Positions 10,558 to 18,064 of a DNA stretch of 64,000 bases are shown here, one piece after another. The position numbers and the translations under genes are program-made. Source of the DNA: Luteimonas sp. YGD11-2 (GTDB taxonomy: Bacteria; Pseudomonadota; Gammaproteobacteria; Xanthomonadales; Xanthomonadaceae); the NCBI RefSeq assembly GCF_004118975.1, contig NZ_CP035376.1, positions 930,001 to 994,000 on the forward strand. Direction: 5' to 3'. The stretch's first letter is position 1. The number at the start of each line of letters is the position of its first letter. A model generated the notes under the pieces. The model was not told where the DNA came from, made no database searches, and saw nothing but the letters and a program-made list of their open reading frames with translations.

Positions 10558-11034
10558 ATGTCCACCAAGCCCCTGAAGATCGAAGCCCGCAAGTCCCCGA
10601 TCCACGGCAATGGCGTGTTCGCCACGCGCAAGATCAAAAAGGGCGAAAGGATCATCCGTTACACCGGTGCGCTGCGCACGCACGAGGAAGTCGACGCGGA
10701 TTACGCGGATCTCGAGGAGAACGGCCACACCTTCCTGTTCACCCTCAACGACCACTACGTGGTCGACGGCAACAAGCGCGGCAACATCGGGCGCTGGATC
10801 AACCACAGCTGCGCGCCCAACTGCGAGGCGCTGGTGGAAGAGGACGCGAAGGGGCGGCCCGAAAAGGACCGCATCTACATCGAGGCGCTGCGCGACATCA
10901 GCCGCGGCGAGGAACTCACCTACAACTACGGCATCCGGCTGGCCGAGCGCCACACGCCGCGGCTGAAGAAGCTGTGGGGTTGCCGCTGCGGCCAGCCAGG
11001 CTGCACCGGAACCCTGCTCCAGCCCAAGCGCTGA
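10558..11034 (+). CDS. SET-domain lysine methyltransferase
   Basis: This 158-residue protein is an almost minimal SET domain with a post-SET zinc motif. The S-adenosylmethionine/knot motif NHSCAPN lies at 82-88. The catalytic Tyr motif TYNYG follows at about 121-125. The post-SET cysteines C142-x-C144-x4-C149 lie just before the C-terminus. The N-terminus (SPIHGNGVFATRKIKKGE) is the usual SET-N strand pattern. SET proteins methylate protein lysines, mostly histones in eukaryotes, while bacterial targets are rarely known. It is divergent from sufR and is followed by an unrelated gene. The ATG overlaps no other gene and gives the full SET fold. Confidence 0.9.
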   Translation: MSTKPLKIEARKSPIHGNGVFATRKIKKGERIIRYTGALRTHEEVDADYADLEENGHTFLFTLNDHYVVDGNKRGNIGRWINHSCAPNCEALVEEDAKGRPEKDRIYIEALRDISRGEELTYNYGIRLAERHTPRLKKLWGCRCGQPGCTGTLLQPKR

Positions 11035-11157
11035 AGACCTGCGTCGCGCCGGGGATGCGCGACGGCCGGCAACGGTCGCAATGACCAACGACAGGCGTCG
11101 CACGGCGGCTGCGCGCGTACCGTGCGCGCCAGCGGGCCGCCCGGCCCGGATGGAACC

Positions 11158-13419
11158 ATGACGATGCACCGACCGATGCGTCCCGCGATACGCGTCCTTG
11201 CACCCGCCGCCGCGCTTGCGCTGCTGCTGGCGTCGCCCGTGCTGATGGCGGTCGGGATCGATGGCCGTATCGACGCGGCCGAATGGGCGGATGCACACGA
11301 GTTCACCGACTTCCGGCAGACGCAGCCGCTCAGCGGCGCGCCGGCATCGCTTGCGACCCGCGCCTGGGTGATGGCCACGCCGGAAGGACTGGCGGTTGCG
11401 TTCCGCAACGAGCAACCGGCGGACGTGCCGCGCACGCGGCAGTGGGTGCAACGCGATTTCGATGCCCAGGTCGATCGCGTCAACCTGATGGTCGACTTCG
11501 ATGGCGATGGCCGCACCGCATACAACTTCACCGTCGCCTCCACCGGCGGCATCTATGACGCGGTGATCAGCAACGAGAACCAGTTCAACGACGACTGGGA
11601 TGGCCTGTGGATGCATGCCGTGTCGGAGGACGACAGTGGCTGGTCGGTGGAGATGCTGATTCCCTGGCATACCGCGCCGATGGCCGATGGCCGCGACGGC
11701 ATGCGCCGTCTGCGCATCTATCTCGACCGGGTGATCGGTGCCACCGGCGAACGTGCGGCGATGCCATTCGCAAGCTACGAACGGGCGCGCTTCGTCTCCG
11801 ACTTCCATCCGCTGGAGGTGCCGGCGTACAGCCAGTCGCTGCTGGCGATCACGCCCTACGTTTCCGGGTTGTACGACGCCACCGGCGGCGACAGCGGGCT
11901 CGACGGGGGTGCCGACGTGTTCTGGAAGCCGAGCGGGCGCTTCCAGCTGTCGGCGACGGTGAACCCGGACTTCGGACAGGTGGAAAGCGACGACCTGGTG
12001 GTGAATTTCAGCGCCACCGAGACCTTCGTCAGCGACAAGCGCCCCTTCTTCACCGAGAACCAGGGCCTGTTCGAACTGACCACGCCATCCGACTTCAGCC
12101 AGCAGCTGTACACCCGGCGGGTCGGTGGCCCGGCCGATGATGGCAGCGGCGCCAGCGACATCACCGCGGCGGTCAAGCTCAACGGCAACTTCGGCGGAAT
12201 GAAATACGGCCTGTTCTCGGCCGACGAGCGCGGCGAGGCCGGCCGTTCGTTCCACGCGCTGCGCCTGGTGCGCGATTTCGCCAACCAGAACCTCGGCGCA
12301 CTGCTGACCCGGGTCGACCGCCCGTGGCTGGACCGCGAAGCCAGCGTGCTCGGTGTCGACCACAACTGGCGGCCGACGCAGCGCTGGAACGTGCGCACGC
12401 GCCTGCTCGGCAGTCGCATCGACCAGGCCGGCGCGCGCAGCGAGGATTCCGGCGCCACGGTGTGGGCCGATTACGAGATGGACGGCGGCTGGCGCCAGCA
12501 GTGGATCGCCATGCATTTCGGCGACGAACTGCAGATCAACGATTTCGGCTATCTCCCGCGCAACAGCGTCAACTACCTGCACTGGGAACTGCGCAGGCGT
12601 TTTGCCGACCAGCCGGAGGATTCGCGCTACGCGTCCAAGGACTGGCGCTGGCGTGCGACGACCAGCCACAACGACCGCGGTGACAAGCTCAGTGACCAGT
12701 TCCGCGTGAGCCGCGAGGGCAGGTTGCGCGACGGCAGTTACGAGTATGCGCAGTTCAACCTCAACAGCGCCGGTGTGAGCGACCAGCTGCTGCGCGGCAA
12801 CGGCCTGGTGCGGCTGCCGGCGAGCTTTTCGGCGATGTACGAATACGAACGCCCGCGCAAGGGACGCTGGGCGCATGACGTGGAGCTCGAGGTATCCAGC
12901 GGCGGCCTCGCAGGCAACGACCGGCCCGGCGCGGCGTTCTGGTACGGCGCGACCTGGTTCCTGAGCGACGCGATCAGCATCAATGCCGGCGCTACGTACA
13001 TCCATCGGCCGGACTGGCTGATCTGGCAGGGCGGCAATCTCGTCGGCGGCTTCCTCGGCCGCGAGGCCCATCTGCTCGCGGGGCTCGACTGGAGCATTGA
13101 CCCGCGCCAGGAACTGCGCATCAAGCTGCAGGCGATCGGCATCGACGCGCGACTGCGCCAGGCCTGGCGCTTCGATCCCGGTGGCCACGCCATCGCCACC
13201 GCCGATCCGGTGGACGATTTCGGCGTACGCAATCTCGGCTTCCAGGTGCGCTACCGCTACGAGCTCGCGCCGCTATCGCACCTGTACGTGGTGTACGCAC
13301 GCGGCGGCTACGAGCAGCTGTTCGATCCCGACGGGGTCGCCCGCCAGCTGCAGGACAGCTTCAGCCTGCGCGACGACGAGCAGTTGCTGGTCAAGCTCAG
13401 TTACCGCTTCGGGCTCTGA
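11158..13419 (+). CDS. CBM9/DUF5916 outer-membrane protein, exported
   Basis: This protein of about 753 residues has a signal peptide (about 1-28) and a CBM9-like N-terminal domain (IDGRIDAAEWADAHEF, about 30-210). A long DUF5916-type region follows, rich in alternating aromatic strands and ending in Phe-Gly-Leu. The segment SDKRPFFTENQGLFE is typical of DUF5916. The likely place is the outer membrane as a beta-barrel with a periplasmic or surface carbohydrate-binding-like module. The ligand and function are unknown. The start could also be ATG 11164; ATG 11158 is kept because both give the same signal peptide. It ends 4 bases from the convergent lipoprotein gene. Confidence 0.8.
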   Translation: MTMHRPMRPAIRVLAPAAALALLLASPVLMAVGIDGRIDAAEWADAHEFTDFRQTQPLSGAPASLATRAWVMATPEGLAVAFRNEQPADVPRTRQWVQRDFDAQVDRVNLMVDFDGDGRTAYNFTVASTGGIYDAVISNENQFNDDWDGLWMHAVSEDDSGWSVEMLIPWHTAPMADGRDGMRRLRIYLDRVIGATGERAAMPFASYERARFVSDFHPLEVPAYSQSLLAITPYVSGLYDATGGDSGLDGGADVFWKPSGRFQLSATVNPDFGQVESDDLVVNFSATETFVSDKRPFFTENQGLFELTTPSDFSQQLYTRRVGGPADDGSGASDITAAVKLNGNFGGMKYGLFSADERGEAGRSFHALRLVRDFANQNLGALLTRVDRPWLDREASVLGVDHNWRPTQRWNVRTRLLGSRIDQAGARSEDSGATVWADYEMDGGWRQQWIAMHFGDELQINDFGYLPRNSVNYLHWELRRRFADQPEDSRYASKDWRWRATTSHNDRGDKLSDQFRVSREGRLRDGSYEYAQFNLNSAGVSDQLLRGNGLVRLPASFSAMYEYERPRKGRWAHDVELEVSSGGLAGNDRPGAAFWYGATWFLSDAISINAGATYIHRPDWLIWQGGNLVGGFLGREAHLLAGLDWSIDPRQELRIKLQAIGIDARLRQAWRFDPGGHAIATADPVDDFGVRNLGFQVRYRYELAPLSHLYVVYARGGYEQLFDPDGVARQLQDSFSLRDDEQLLVKLSYRFGL

Positions 13420-13431
13420 GCGCTCAGAGCC
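13412..13431. terminator. 20-bp perfect palindrome spanning two convergent stop codons
   Basis: GGCTCTGAG (13412-13420), CG, then CTCAGAGCC (13423-13431) is perfectly self-complementary. It contains the stop codon of the upstream plus-strand gene (13417-13419) and that of the minus-strand lipoprotein gene (13424-13426). It probably serves as a shared terminator, although no T-run follows. Confidence 0.6.
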
Positions 13432-14206
13432 GCTCTTCGCGCAGTTCGGCGGACGCGATCCGCCATGCCTGGGACCCCGCGCCATCGGCCATTGCGCGCC
13501 GCAGGGTGTATTGCCCGGCGAAGCGGCGGGTGCTGCCGTCGGCCTGCGTGGCAACCACCGACACCGGCACCCGTACGTACTGCGAGCCCGCCGCGCCGTC
13601 CGGTGCACCGGAAGTGCCGACCTGCACGTCGACCGAGCGGGTGTCGGCAAAACCGGCCGCGAACTGTTCGGGCGACTGCCCGCTGGCGCGCCCGCCATCC
13701 GACCACAGCGCATACGCGCGGCGGTAATCGCGCGAGCCGATGGCGGCGTAATAGGCCTGGACCACCGCCGCGGCCTGCGGGCTCGCGTCGGCCGGAGCCG
13801 TCGTCGATGGCATCCCCGCGGTAGCGGACACGGCAGGGGCATTGTCCGCGGCCCCGGCGGGTGCGGGCACGATCGGAACCAGTTCGGCCAGCCCGGCCTC
13901 CGGGTTGTCCTCGAGCGGCGGCAGTCCGTCCACACCAGCGGTCTCGATCCAGGCGTCCTGTACCGGTTCGTCGCCCAGCGAAACCTCGCCCGGTGCGGGC
14001 GGCGGTGGTGCGCCGGTCACGCTGCCGCCGCCCGGTGCCGGGGCGGGCAGGGTGGCGACATCGCTGGCCGAAGCCGGCGCGCCGCGTCGCTGTTGCTGGG
14101 CATCGTCGTTGCCACCGCAGCCCGCGAGCAGCGCGGCCAGCAGCAGGCCGGACACCATGCGGGCGGGCCGCAGCCGGGCACACCGCGGGTGCTGCGGGCC
14201 GCTCAT
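13424..14206 (-). CDS. Lipoprotein, Pro/Ala-rich, function unknown
   Basis: This 260-residue protein has a lipoprotein signal peptide with the lipobox LLAGC, so it is probably anchored in the envelope. A Pro/Ala/Gly/Ser-rich, low-complexity linker spans about residues 35-145. A compact C-terminal domain (about 145-260) begins AAVVQAYYAAIGSRDYRRAYALWSDGG, which resembles the NTF2/SnoaL-like folds found in many bacterial lipoproteins. The start at ATG 14206 overlaps the stop of the upstream membrane-protein gene as ATGA. ATG 14158, directly before the hydrophobic segment, is an alternative start. I do not recognise a specific function. Confidence 0.75.
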   Translation of the reverse strand: MSGPQHPRCARLRPARMVSGLLLAALLAGCGGNDDAQQQRRGAPASASDVATLPAPAPGGGSVTGAPPPPAPGEVSLGDEPVQDAWIETAGVDGLPPLEDNPEAGLAELVPIVPAPAGAADNAPAVSATAGMPSTTAPADASPQAAAVVQAYYAAIGSRDYRRAYALWSDGGRASGQSPEQFAAGFADTRSVDVQVGTSGAPDGAAGSQYVRVPVSVVATQADGSTRRFAGQYTLRRAMADGAGSQAWRIASAELREERL

Positions 14207-14715
14207 TCCGGAAGGCTCAGCGGTGCGCGATTGGGCCGCAGCCAGACCAGCAGGCGGCCGAGCAGCAGCATCGACAGCAGGTCGAACAGCACCTGGCGGG
14301 CCAGCAGGCCGGACGGCAACGGCTGGCCCACATAGGCCAGCAGATGCCACGGCAGGAACGACACCAGCGCGATCGCGAGCCCGAACTGCAGGCCATCGCG
14401 TGCCCGTACCCGGCGCTCGGGATACATGCGGCGGAACAGCCAGGTCATGCTGAAGCCGATCAAGGCATAGGCGACCACGATCCAGACCAGCCGCGCGTTC
14501 GCCTCCGCCGGGTCGCGGTAGAGCGCGGCATGGGCAAGGTAGTCGGCGCGCAACAGGCCGCCGTGGACGAGCACGCCCAGCAGCATCGCCGCCAGGCTCA
14601 TCATCAGGCCACAAACGAGGAAACGCTTGTCCATCCGGGTGTCGTGTCCACGGCGGGCGGGAGGCTGGATGCTAACCGTGCCGCGGTGATCGGTCGATGC
14701 AGTCGGCGTGGTCAT
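14203..14715 (-). CDS. Four-helix integral membrane protein, function unknown
   Basis: This protein of up to 170 residues has four predicted transmembrane helices: [57 protein letters not shown] and [17 protein letters not shown]. It ends in a short soluble tail. I do not recognise the family. Two starts are possible. ATG 14715 overlaps the upstream peptidase stop as ATGA and gives a 27-residue polar extension. ATG 14634 starts just before the first helix. The ATGA chain through three consecutive genes favours 14715. Confidence 0.72.
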   Translation of the reverse strand: MTTPTASTDHRGTVSIQPPARRGHDTRMDKRFLVCGLMMSLAAMLLGVLVHGGLLRADYLAHAALYRDPAEANARLVWIVVAYALIGFSMTWLFRRMYPERRVRARDGLQFGLAIALVSFLPWHLLAYVGQPLPSGLLARQVLFDLLSMLLLGRLLVWLRPNRAPLSLPE

Positions 14716-15332
14716 GGGCTCTGTTGGCTCTGCGGGGATGATCCGGTGTCGCGACGTGCGCCCGCACGCAGCAGCGGCAGCGGGTCATAGGCGCCGTCGG
14801 AGCCGTAGATGCCGTAGTGCAGGTGCGGCGGCGTGCCGCGGGCATTGCCGGTGTCGCCGACGCTGCCGAGCACATCGCCGGGCACCACGACCTGGCCCTC
14901 GGCGAGATCCGGCGCCCAATCATCGAGGTGTGCGTAGTAGTGGCGCTCGCGTGCCGGGCCCAGCACCCAGACCTGCCGGCCGCCGAGGCCGCCTTCGCGG
15001 ACCGAGGTGACGATGCCCGGCGTGGTGCTGAGCACGTCGGTGCCGCGCGACGCGAAGATGTCCACGCCTTCGTGCTGGCGGTCACTGCCGCGCGGCGCGC
15101 CATAGGTATCGGCCACCCGGGAGGCGGCGACGCCACGCACCGGCATCGGCAGGGCATCGGGCGCGGGCATGCGCGCCAGTTCGTAGCCCATGCGCACCGG
15201 GGCCATGAACGGTTGCCGCCACGCCCACGACGCCGCGAACCAGGCCAGCAGCAGGAACACGATCCAGCCCGTGGCGCGGATCGCGGGCCGGCGGTAGTCG
15301 CGGCGGGGAGGGGAAGGCGGTGGCGTCGACAC
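14712..15332 (-). CDS. M23 (LytM) family metallopeptidase, membrane-anchored
   Basis: This is a 206-residue protein with an N-terminal membrane anchor (about 22-38, [15 protein letters not shown]) and a C-terminal LytM domain (about 85-190). The zinc ligands are in QHEGVD (His and Asp) and [10 protein letters not shown] (His-x-His). Active M23 enzymes cut peptidoglycan cross-links, and their homologues can activate amidases. It is the first gene of an ATGA-chained trio with a four-helix membrane protein and a lipoprotein, which points to an envelope function for all three. Confidence 0.9.
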   Translation of the reverse strand: MSTPPPSPPRRDYRRPAIRATGWIVFLLLAWFAASWAWRQPFMAPVRMGYELARMPAPDALPMPVRGVAASRVADTYGAPRGSDRQHEGVDIFASRGTDVLSTTPGIVTSVREGGLGGRQVWVLGPARERHYYAHLDDWAPDLAEGQVVVPGDVLGSVGDTGNARGTPPHLHYGIYGSDGAYDPLPLLRAGARRDTGSSPQSQQSP

Positions 15333-15385
15333 GGCTACAGCCTAGCCGGCGCGGGTGAAGCCGATGTCCCCGCGCCCGCATGTGC

Positions 15386-16060
15386 TCAGGCCGGCACGCG
15401 CACCTGCGCTTCCAGCCGGGTCTTGAGCGCGTCGTCGATGCCGAGCCTGCGTGCGAGCTCGTCGAGGTAGGCGCGCTCCATGAAGTTCTGCTCGTCCACC
15501 ACCAGCAGGCTGGCCAGGTACATCTCGGCGGCGATCTCCGGCGCAGCCGCGGCGCCTGCAACCTCGGCGGGGTCGAGCGGCTTCTCCAGTTCCGCGTGCA
15601 GCCACTGCTGCAGTTCGCGGTCGGCCTCGACGCGCCGGAACTCGCCTTCGATCAGTTCGCGCTCGCGGGCGTCGACATGGCCATCGGCCTTCGCCGCCGC
15701 CACCAGTGCGCGCAGGATCGCTTCGCTGTGCAGTTCGGCCTGCGGCGGCGGCAAACGGTCGATCGTCTGCGGCTCGATCGTCTGGCCGGTCTGCTGGCGC
15801 TGGTAGTCGCCATAGGCGCGATAGGCCATCACCCCGATGGCGGCCAGCCCGCCATAGGTGGCGAGCTTGCGTGTGGTGCGGTTGCGGCCAAGCAGCAGGC
15901 CCAGTGCACCACCCGTCAGCGCACCACGCCCGAAGTCCTGGTTGAGCATTCCGCCGAGGTTGCCGAGCGGACCGCCGGCGGCGGAAGGCTCACGCGTCGC
16001 GGGTGCGGCGGGGTCGGTGGCGGAGCGGAGCAGCTGGTCGAGGAAGCCTTGCAGTTTCAT
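15386..16060 (-). CDS. TerB-like DUF533 protein
   Basis: This 224-residue protein matches the DUF533 (YebE-like, TerB-type) family. The N-terminus (MKLQGFLDQLL) is followed by a Gly-rich hydrophobic hairpin segment (GRGALTGGALGLLLGRNRTTR, then KLATYGGLAAIGVMAYRAYG). The C-terminal helical domain contains AAKADGHVDARERELIEGEF, a TerB-type metal-binding-like motif. It is probably membrane-associated. The frame extends 150 codons upstream, but only into the repeat region; ATG 16060 begins the conserved part. Confidence 0.85.
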   Translation of the reverse strand: MKLQGFLDQLLRSATDPAAPATREPSAAGGPLGNLGGMLNQDFGRGALTGGALGLLLGRNRTTRKLATYGGLAAIGVMAYRAYGDYQRQQTGQTIEPQTIDRLPPPQAELHSEAILRALVAAAKADGHVDARERELIEGEFRRVEADRELQQWLHAELEKPLDPAEVAGAAAAPEIAAEMYLASLLVVDEQNFMERAYLDELARRLGIDDALKTRLEAQVRVPA

Positions 16061-16297
16061 CGGTCGGTCCTGGGAGGGTAAGGCAGGCGAGATAACGCGT
16101 TCGCGGCTTAATCGGGAATCAACGCGGGTGGCTTCGCCGCGGACGCCGCTTACTGTTCGGTCGCACTGCGGTCCCGGGCGCAGCTTGGGTGCCATCCGCA
16201 TGGGCACACGGCAGTGCTGCACGGGCCTCCGTGCCAGGCAGCAAGAGTGTCTGCGCGCCCGGGGTTGCTCCGTTGTGATGCGCGCTGCCCGTCGCGC

Positions 16298-16395
16298 ACA
16301 CAGGGGGGTGTGCTCCCCCGGCCGAAGCCCGCGTCCAGCTACCACGGCCGGCCGCCGGCCATCCATGGCCGGCTGTCCGCACACCCCCCCTGTGC
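16298..16395. repeat. Inverted-repeat element, copy 1
   Basis: The outer arms at 16298-16313 and 16379-16395 are near-perfect reverse complements (ACACAGGGGGGTGTGC against GCACACCCCCCCTGTGC, with one extra base). Inside lies the perfect palindrome CCGGCCATCCATGGCCGG (16355-16372), whose reverse complement recurs in the second copy at 16559-16576. The element resembles REP/MITE-like repeats of Xanthomonadaceae. The region 16061-16742 has no gene I can support; short ORFs in it are products of these repeats. Confidence 0.75.
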
Positions 16396-16541
16396 ACGCG
16401 ATGGGCTCAGGCGTTCGCCGGCTTCGGCCAGAAGAGCGACAGCGTTGCAGCCGGATTCGTCGACTGCCAATGACGGCTTGGCCGTGCTTCGCCGTTGCTC
16501 TTCGTGCCAACGCGACAACAGGTCGGGGCCCGCCGCGGACG

Positions 16542-16627
16542 CAGGGGGATGCCCAGAGCCGGCCATGGATGGCCGGCGGCCGGATGTGGGAGCAGGACGC
16601 GGAGATATCCGGCTGGGCATCCCCCTG
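16542..16627. repeat. Inverted-repeat element, copy 2, inverted core
   Basis: Outer arms CAGGGGGATGCCCAG (16542-16556) and CTGGGCATCCCCCTG (16613-16627) are exact reverse complements. The core CCGGCCATGGATGGCCGG (16559-16576) is the reverse complement of the core of the first copy. The outer arms differ in sequence from those of the first copy but share the G5-6/C5-7 design. The two elements lie 146 bases apart. Confidence 0.75.
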
Positions 16628-16671
16628 TGGCCGTGGTGGGCTGCCTGGACTCTCCCCGCTGATCCGCCAAG

Positions 16672-16708
16672 AAAAAAAGGCCGGTCGCTCGATGAGCAGA
16701 CCGGCCTT
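16672..16708 (-). terminator. Rho-independent terminator of the HU gene
   Basis: On the minus strand, AAGGCCGGTC pairs with GACCGGCCTT around a 12-base loop. A run of seven T follows (A-run at 16672-16678 on the plus strand). It lies 35 bases after the HU stop codon. Confidence 0.9.
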
Positions 16709-16742
16709 CAGCCCCGTAATGCGGGCAGTGCGGACGAATGCC

Positions 16743-17135
16743 TTAGACGGCAGCGTCCTTGAGCTTCTTCAGCGGACGCACCTTGACCTTGACGGTCGCC
16801 GGCTTCGCCGCGAACACCTGCTCTTCCTTGGTGAAGGGGTTGATGCCCTTGCGCTTCGGCTTTGCCGGCACCTTGACCGAGGTGATCTTCAGCACGCCCG
16901 GCAGGGTGAACGAGCCGTGGCCCTTCTTGCCGATGGATCCGTGGATCGCGCCTTCGAGCGCGGCGAGGATCGAACGGACGTCCTTCGCGACCACGCCGGT
17001 GGTCTCGGCGAGGTGTGCCACCAGGCCCGACTTGCTCAGCGGTTCCTTGATCGCCTTCGGTGCGGCCGACTTCGCTGCAGCGGCCTTCTTCGGAGCAGCG
17101 GCCTTCTTCGCCACCTTGGTTGCTTTCTTCGCCAT
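16743..17135 (-). CDS. HU-family DNA-binding protein with Lys/Ala-rich N-terminal tail
   Basis: This is a 130-residue nucleoid protein. Residues 1-30 form a Lys/Ala-rich basic tail (AKKATKVAKKAAAPKK). The HU/IHF fold spans about 33-120, with the dimer helix segment SKSGLVAHLAETTGV and the DNA-binding arm region with GINPFTKEEQVFAAKPA. Ordinary HU is about 90 residues, so the tail is an addition; similar tails occur in some proteobacterial and actinobacterial HU proteins and resemble histone H1 tails. It probably bends and compacts DNA. It is a single-gene unit with its own strong terminator. The start follows from the tail; the upstream frame is not HU-like. Confidence 0.9.
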   Translation of the reverse strand: MAKKATKVAKKAAAPKKAAAAKSAAPKAIKEPLSKSGLVAHLAETTGVVAKDVRSILAALEGAIHGSIGKKGHGSFTLPGVLKITSVKVPAKPKRKGINPFTKEEQVFAAKPATVKVKVRPLKKLKDAAV

Positions 17136-17255
17136 GTGTCCTGTTCCGTGATGGATGGTTGGATGTCGGCCATACCCGCCGGCCAGTCGGAATGTAGGCC
17201 ATGTCAAGGCCGCCGCCAATAGGAAACCGCAAAGAAACCCGGGGTTTTCGCGCAT

Positions 17256-17663
17256 TCAAGACCGTCGAAGCGGTGGCCAGCGCCACCAGGCGAGCACCGT
17301 CAGCCCGACGGCCAGGCTGTAGGCGGCGATGAATGTCCACCACGGCGCCTCGAAGAACAGCAGGCGCGACAGCCAGTATTCGACGAACGACCCCGCATGC
17401 GGCGACTGCCCGGCATGCGTGCGCAACGCCTGTTCCCAGACCGTCAGCGGACACAGCCGCCCGAGCCACGCCTGCAGCGCGACGACGGCGAGCAGCGCGA
17501 GGTGCAGGCGGCGCAGCCACGCGTGGCGCACCCAGCGCCACCCGAGCGGGCCGCCGATAAGCAGGGCACCCAGTACCGCCACCGCGAACAGCGCGATGCC
17601 GGCATGCAGGGCCAGCACGGCATCGGCGAGATGCGCCGCCAGCGCCGGGGAGATCAGCTGCAC
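17256..17663 (-). CDS. DUF2784 integral membrane protein
   Basis: This 135-residue protein matches DUF2784. It has four hydrophobic helices (about 10-45, 53-70, 98-115, 117-130). The conserved loop between helices two and three has Cys-Pro-Leu-Thr-x-Trp-Glu (CPLTVWEQALR). The function of the family is unknown. It lies between the HU gene and the EF-G-like gene. Confidence 0.85.
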   Translation of the reverse strand: MQLISPALAAHLADAVLALHAGIALFAVAVLGALLIGGPLGWRWVRHAWLRRLHLALLAVVALQAWLGRLCPLTVWEQALRTHAGQSPHAGSFVEYWLSRLLFFEAPWWTFIAAYSLAVGLTVLAWWRWPPLRRS

Positions 17664-17737
17664 GTTCTGGCACCGGTGCGACGGAACGCTGCAACCATCG
17701 GCCCCGCCGGTGCATCCATGAAGGAGTGACCCGCCGA

Positions 17738-18064
17738 GTGACCGCCGCCATGCCCCGTCTTCCGAGTCTGCTGATCGTGCCGCTGCTTGCCGCGGTGTCC
17801 ACCATGCCGGTCCACGGCGGCACGCCGGCCACGGGCCGCGAAGTGCTGCGCGTAGGCGACCTGCAGCTGATGTCGCAGCGCCACTGGTGGTGGCTGATGG
17901 CCGGGGCCGCGGCGCGGCGCCTCGAGGCCGTCGGCGCCGACGATTGCAGCGTGCCGCCGGCGCCTGTGACCGCGGCGGTGGAGGTCAGTCCTCATCGCGA
18001 CGCGGATTCCACGCTTCGGCCAGCCGCTTCTGCACCTGCGGCGGTGCCGGTTCGTAATGGCTGA
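17738..18064 (+). CDS. Small putative exported protein, hypothetical
   Basis: This ORF of about 108 residues starts at GTG 17738 or ATG 17750. It has a signal-peptide-like start (LPSLLIVPLLAAVSTMPVHG) and a following segment with the motif QRHWWWLMAGAAARR. I do not recognise a family. AAGGAG at 17721-17726 is a good ribosome-binding site for GTG 17738. Its 3' end overlaps the convergent EF-G-like gene by 80 bases, and the last 30 residues lie in that overlap, so the ORF may be spurious or its true end may be conserved only in part. Confidence 0.4.
   Translation: MTAAMPRLPSLLIVPLLAAVSTMPVHGGTPATGREVLRVGDLQLMSQRHWWWLMAGAAARRLEAVGADDCSVPPAPVTAAVEVSPHRDADSTLRPAASAPAAVPVRNG

Noticed and set aside
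10465..13188. A 907-codon minus-strand ORF opposite the SET and DUF5916 genes
   Set aside because: It has no recognisable domain and antisense composition; the plus-strand genes have signal peptide, SET and CBM9 motifs.
16119..16620. Short minus-strand ORFs of about 90 codons in the repeat region
   Set aside because: They translate the repeat cores into the Arg/Pro-rich text usual for such elements in Xanthomonadaceae and have no start signals.
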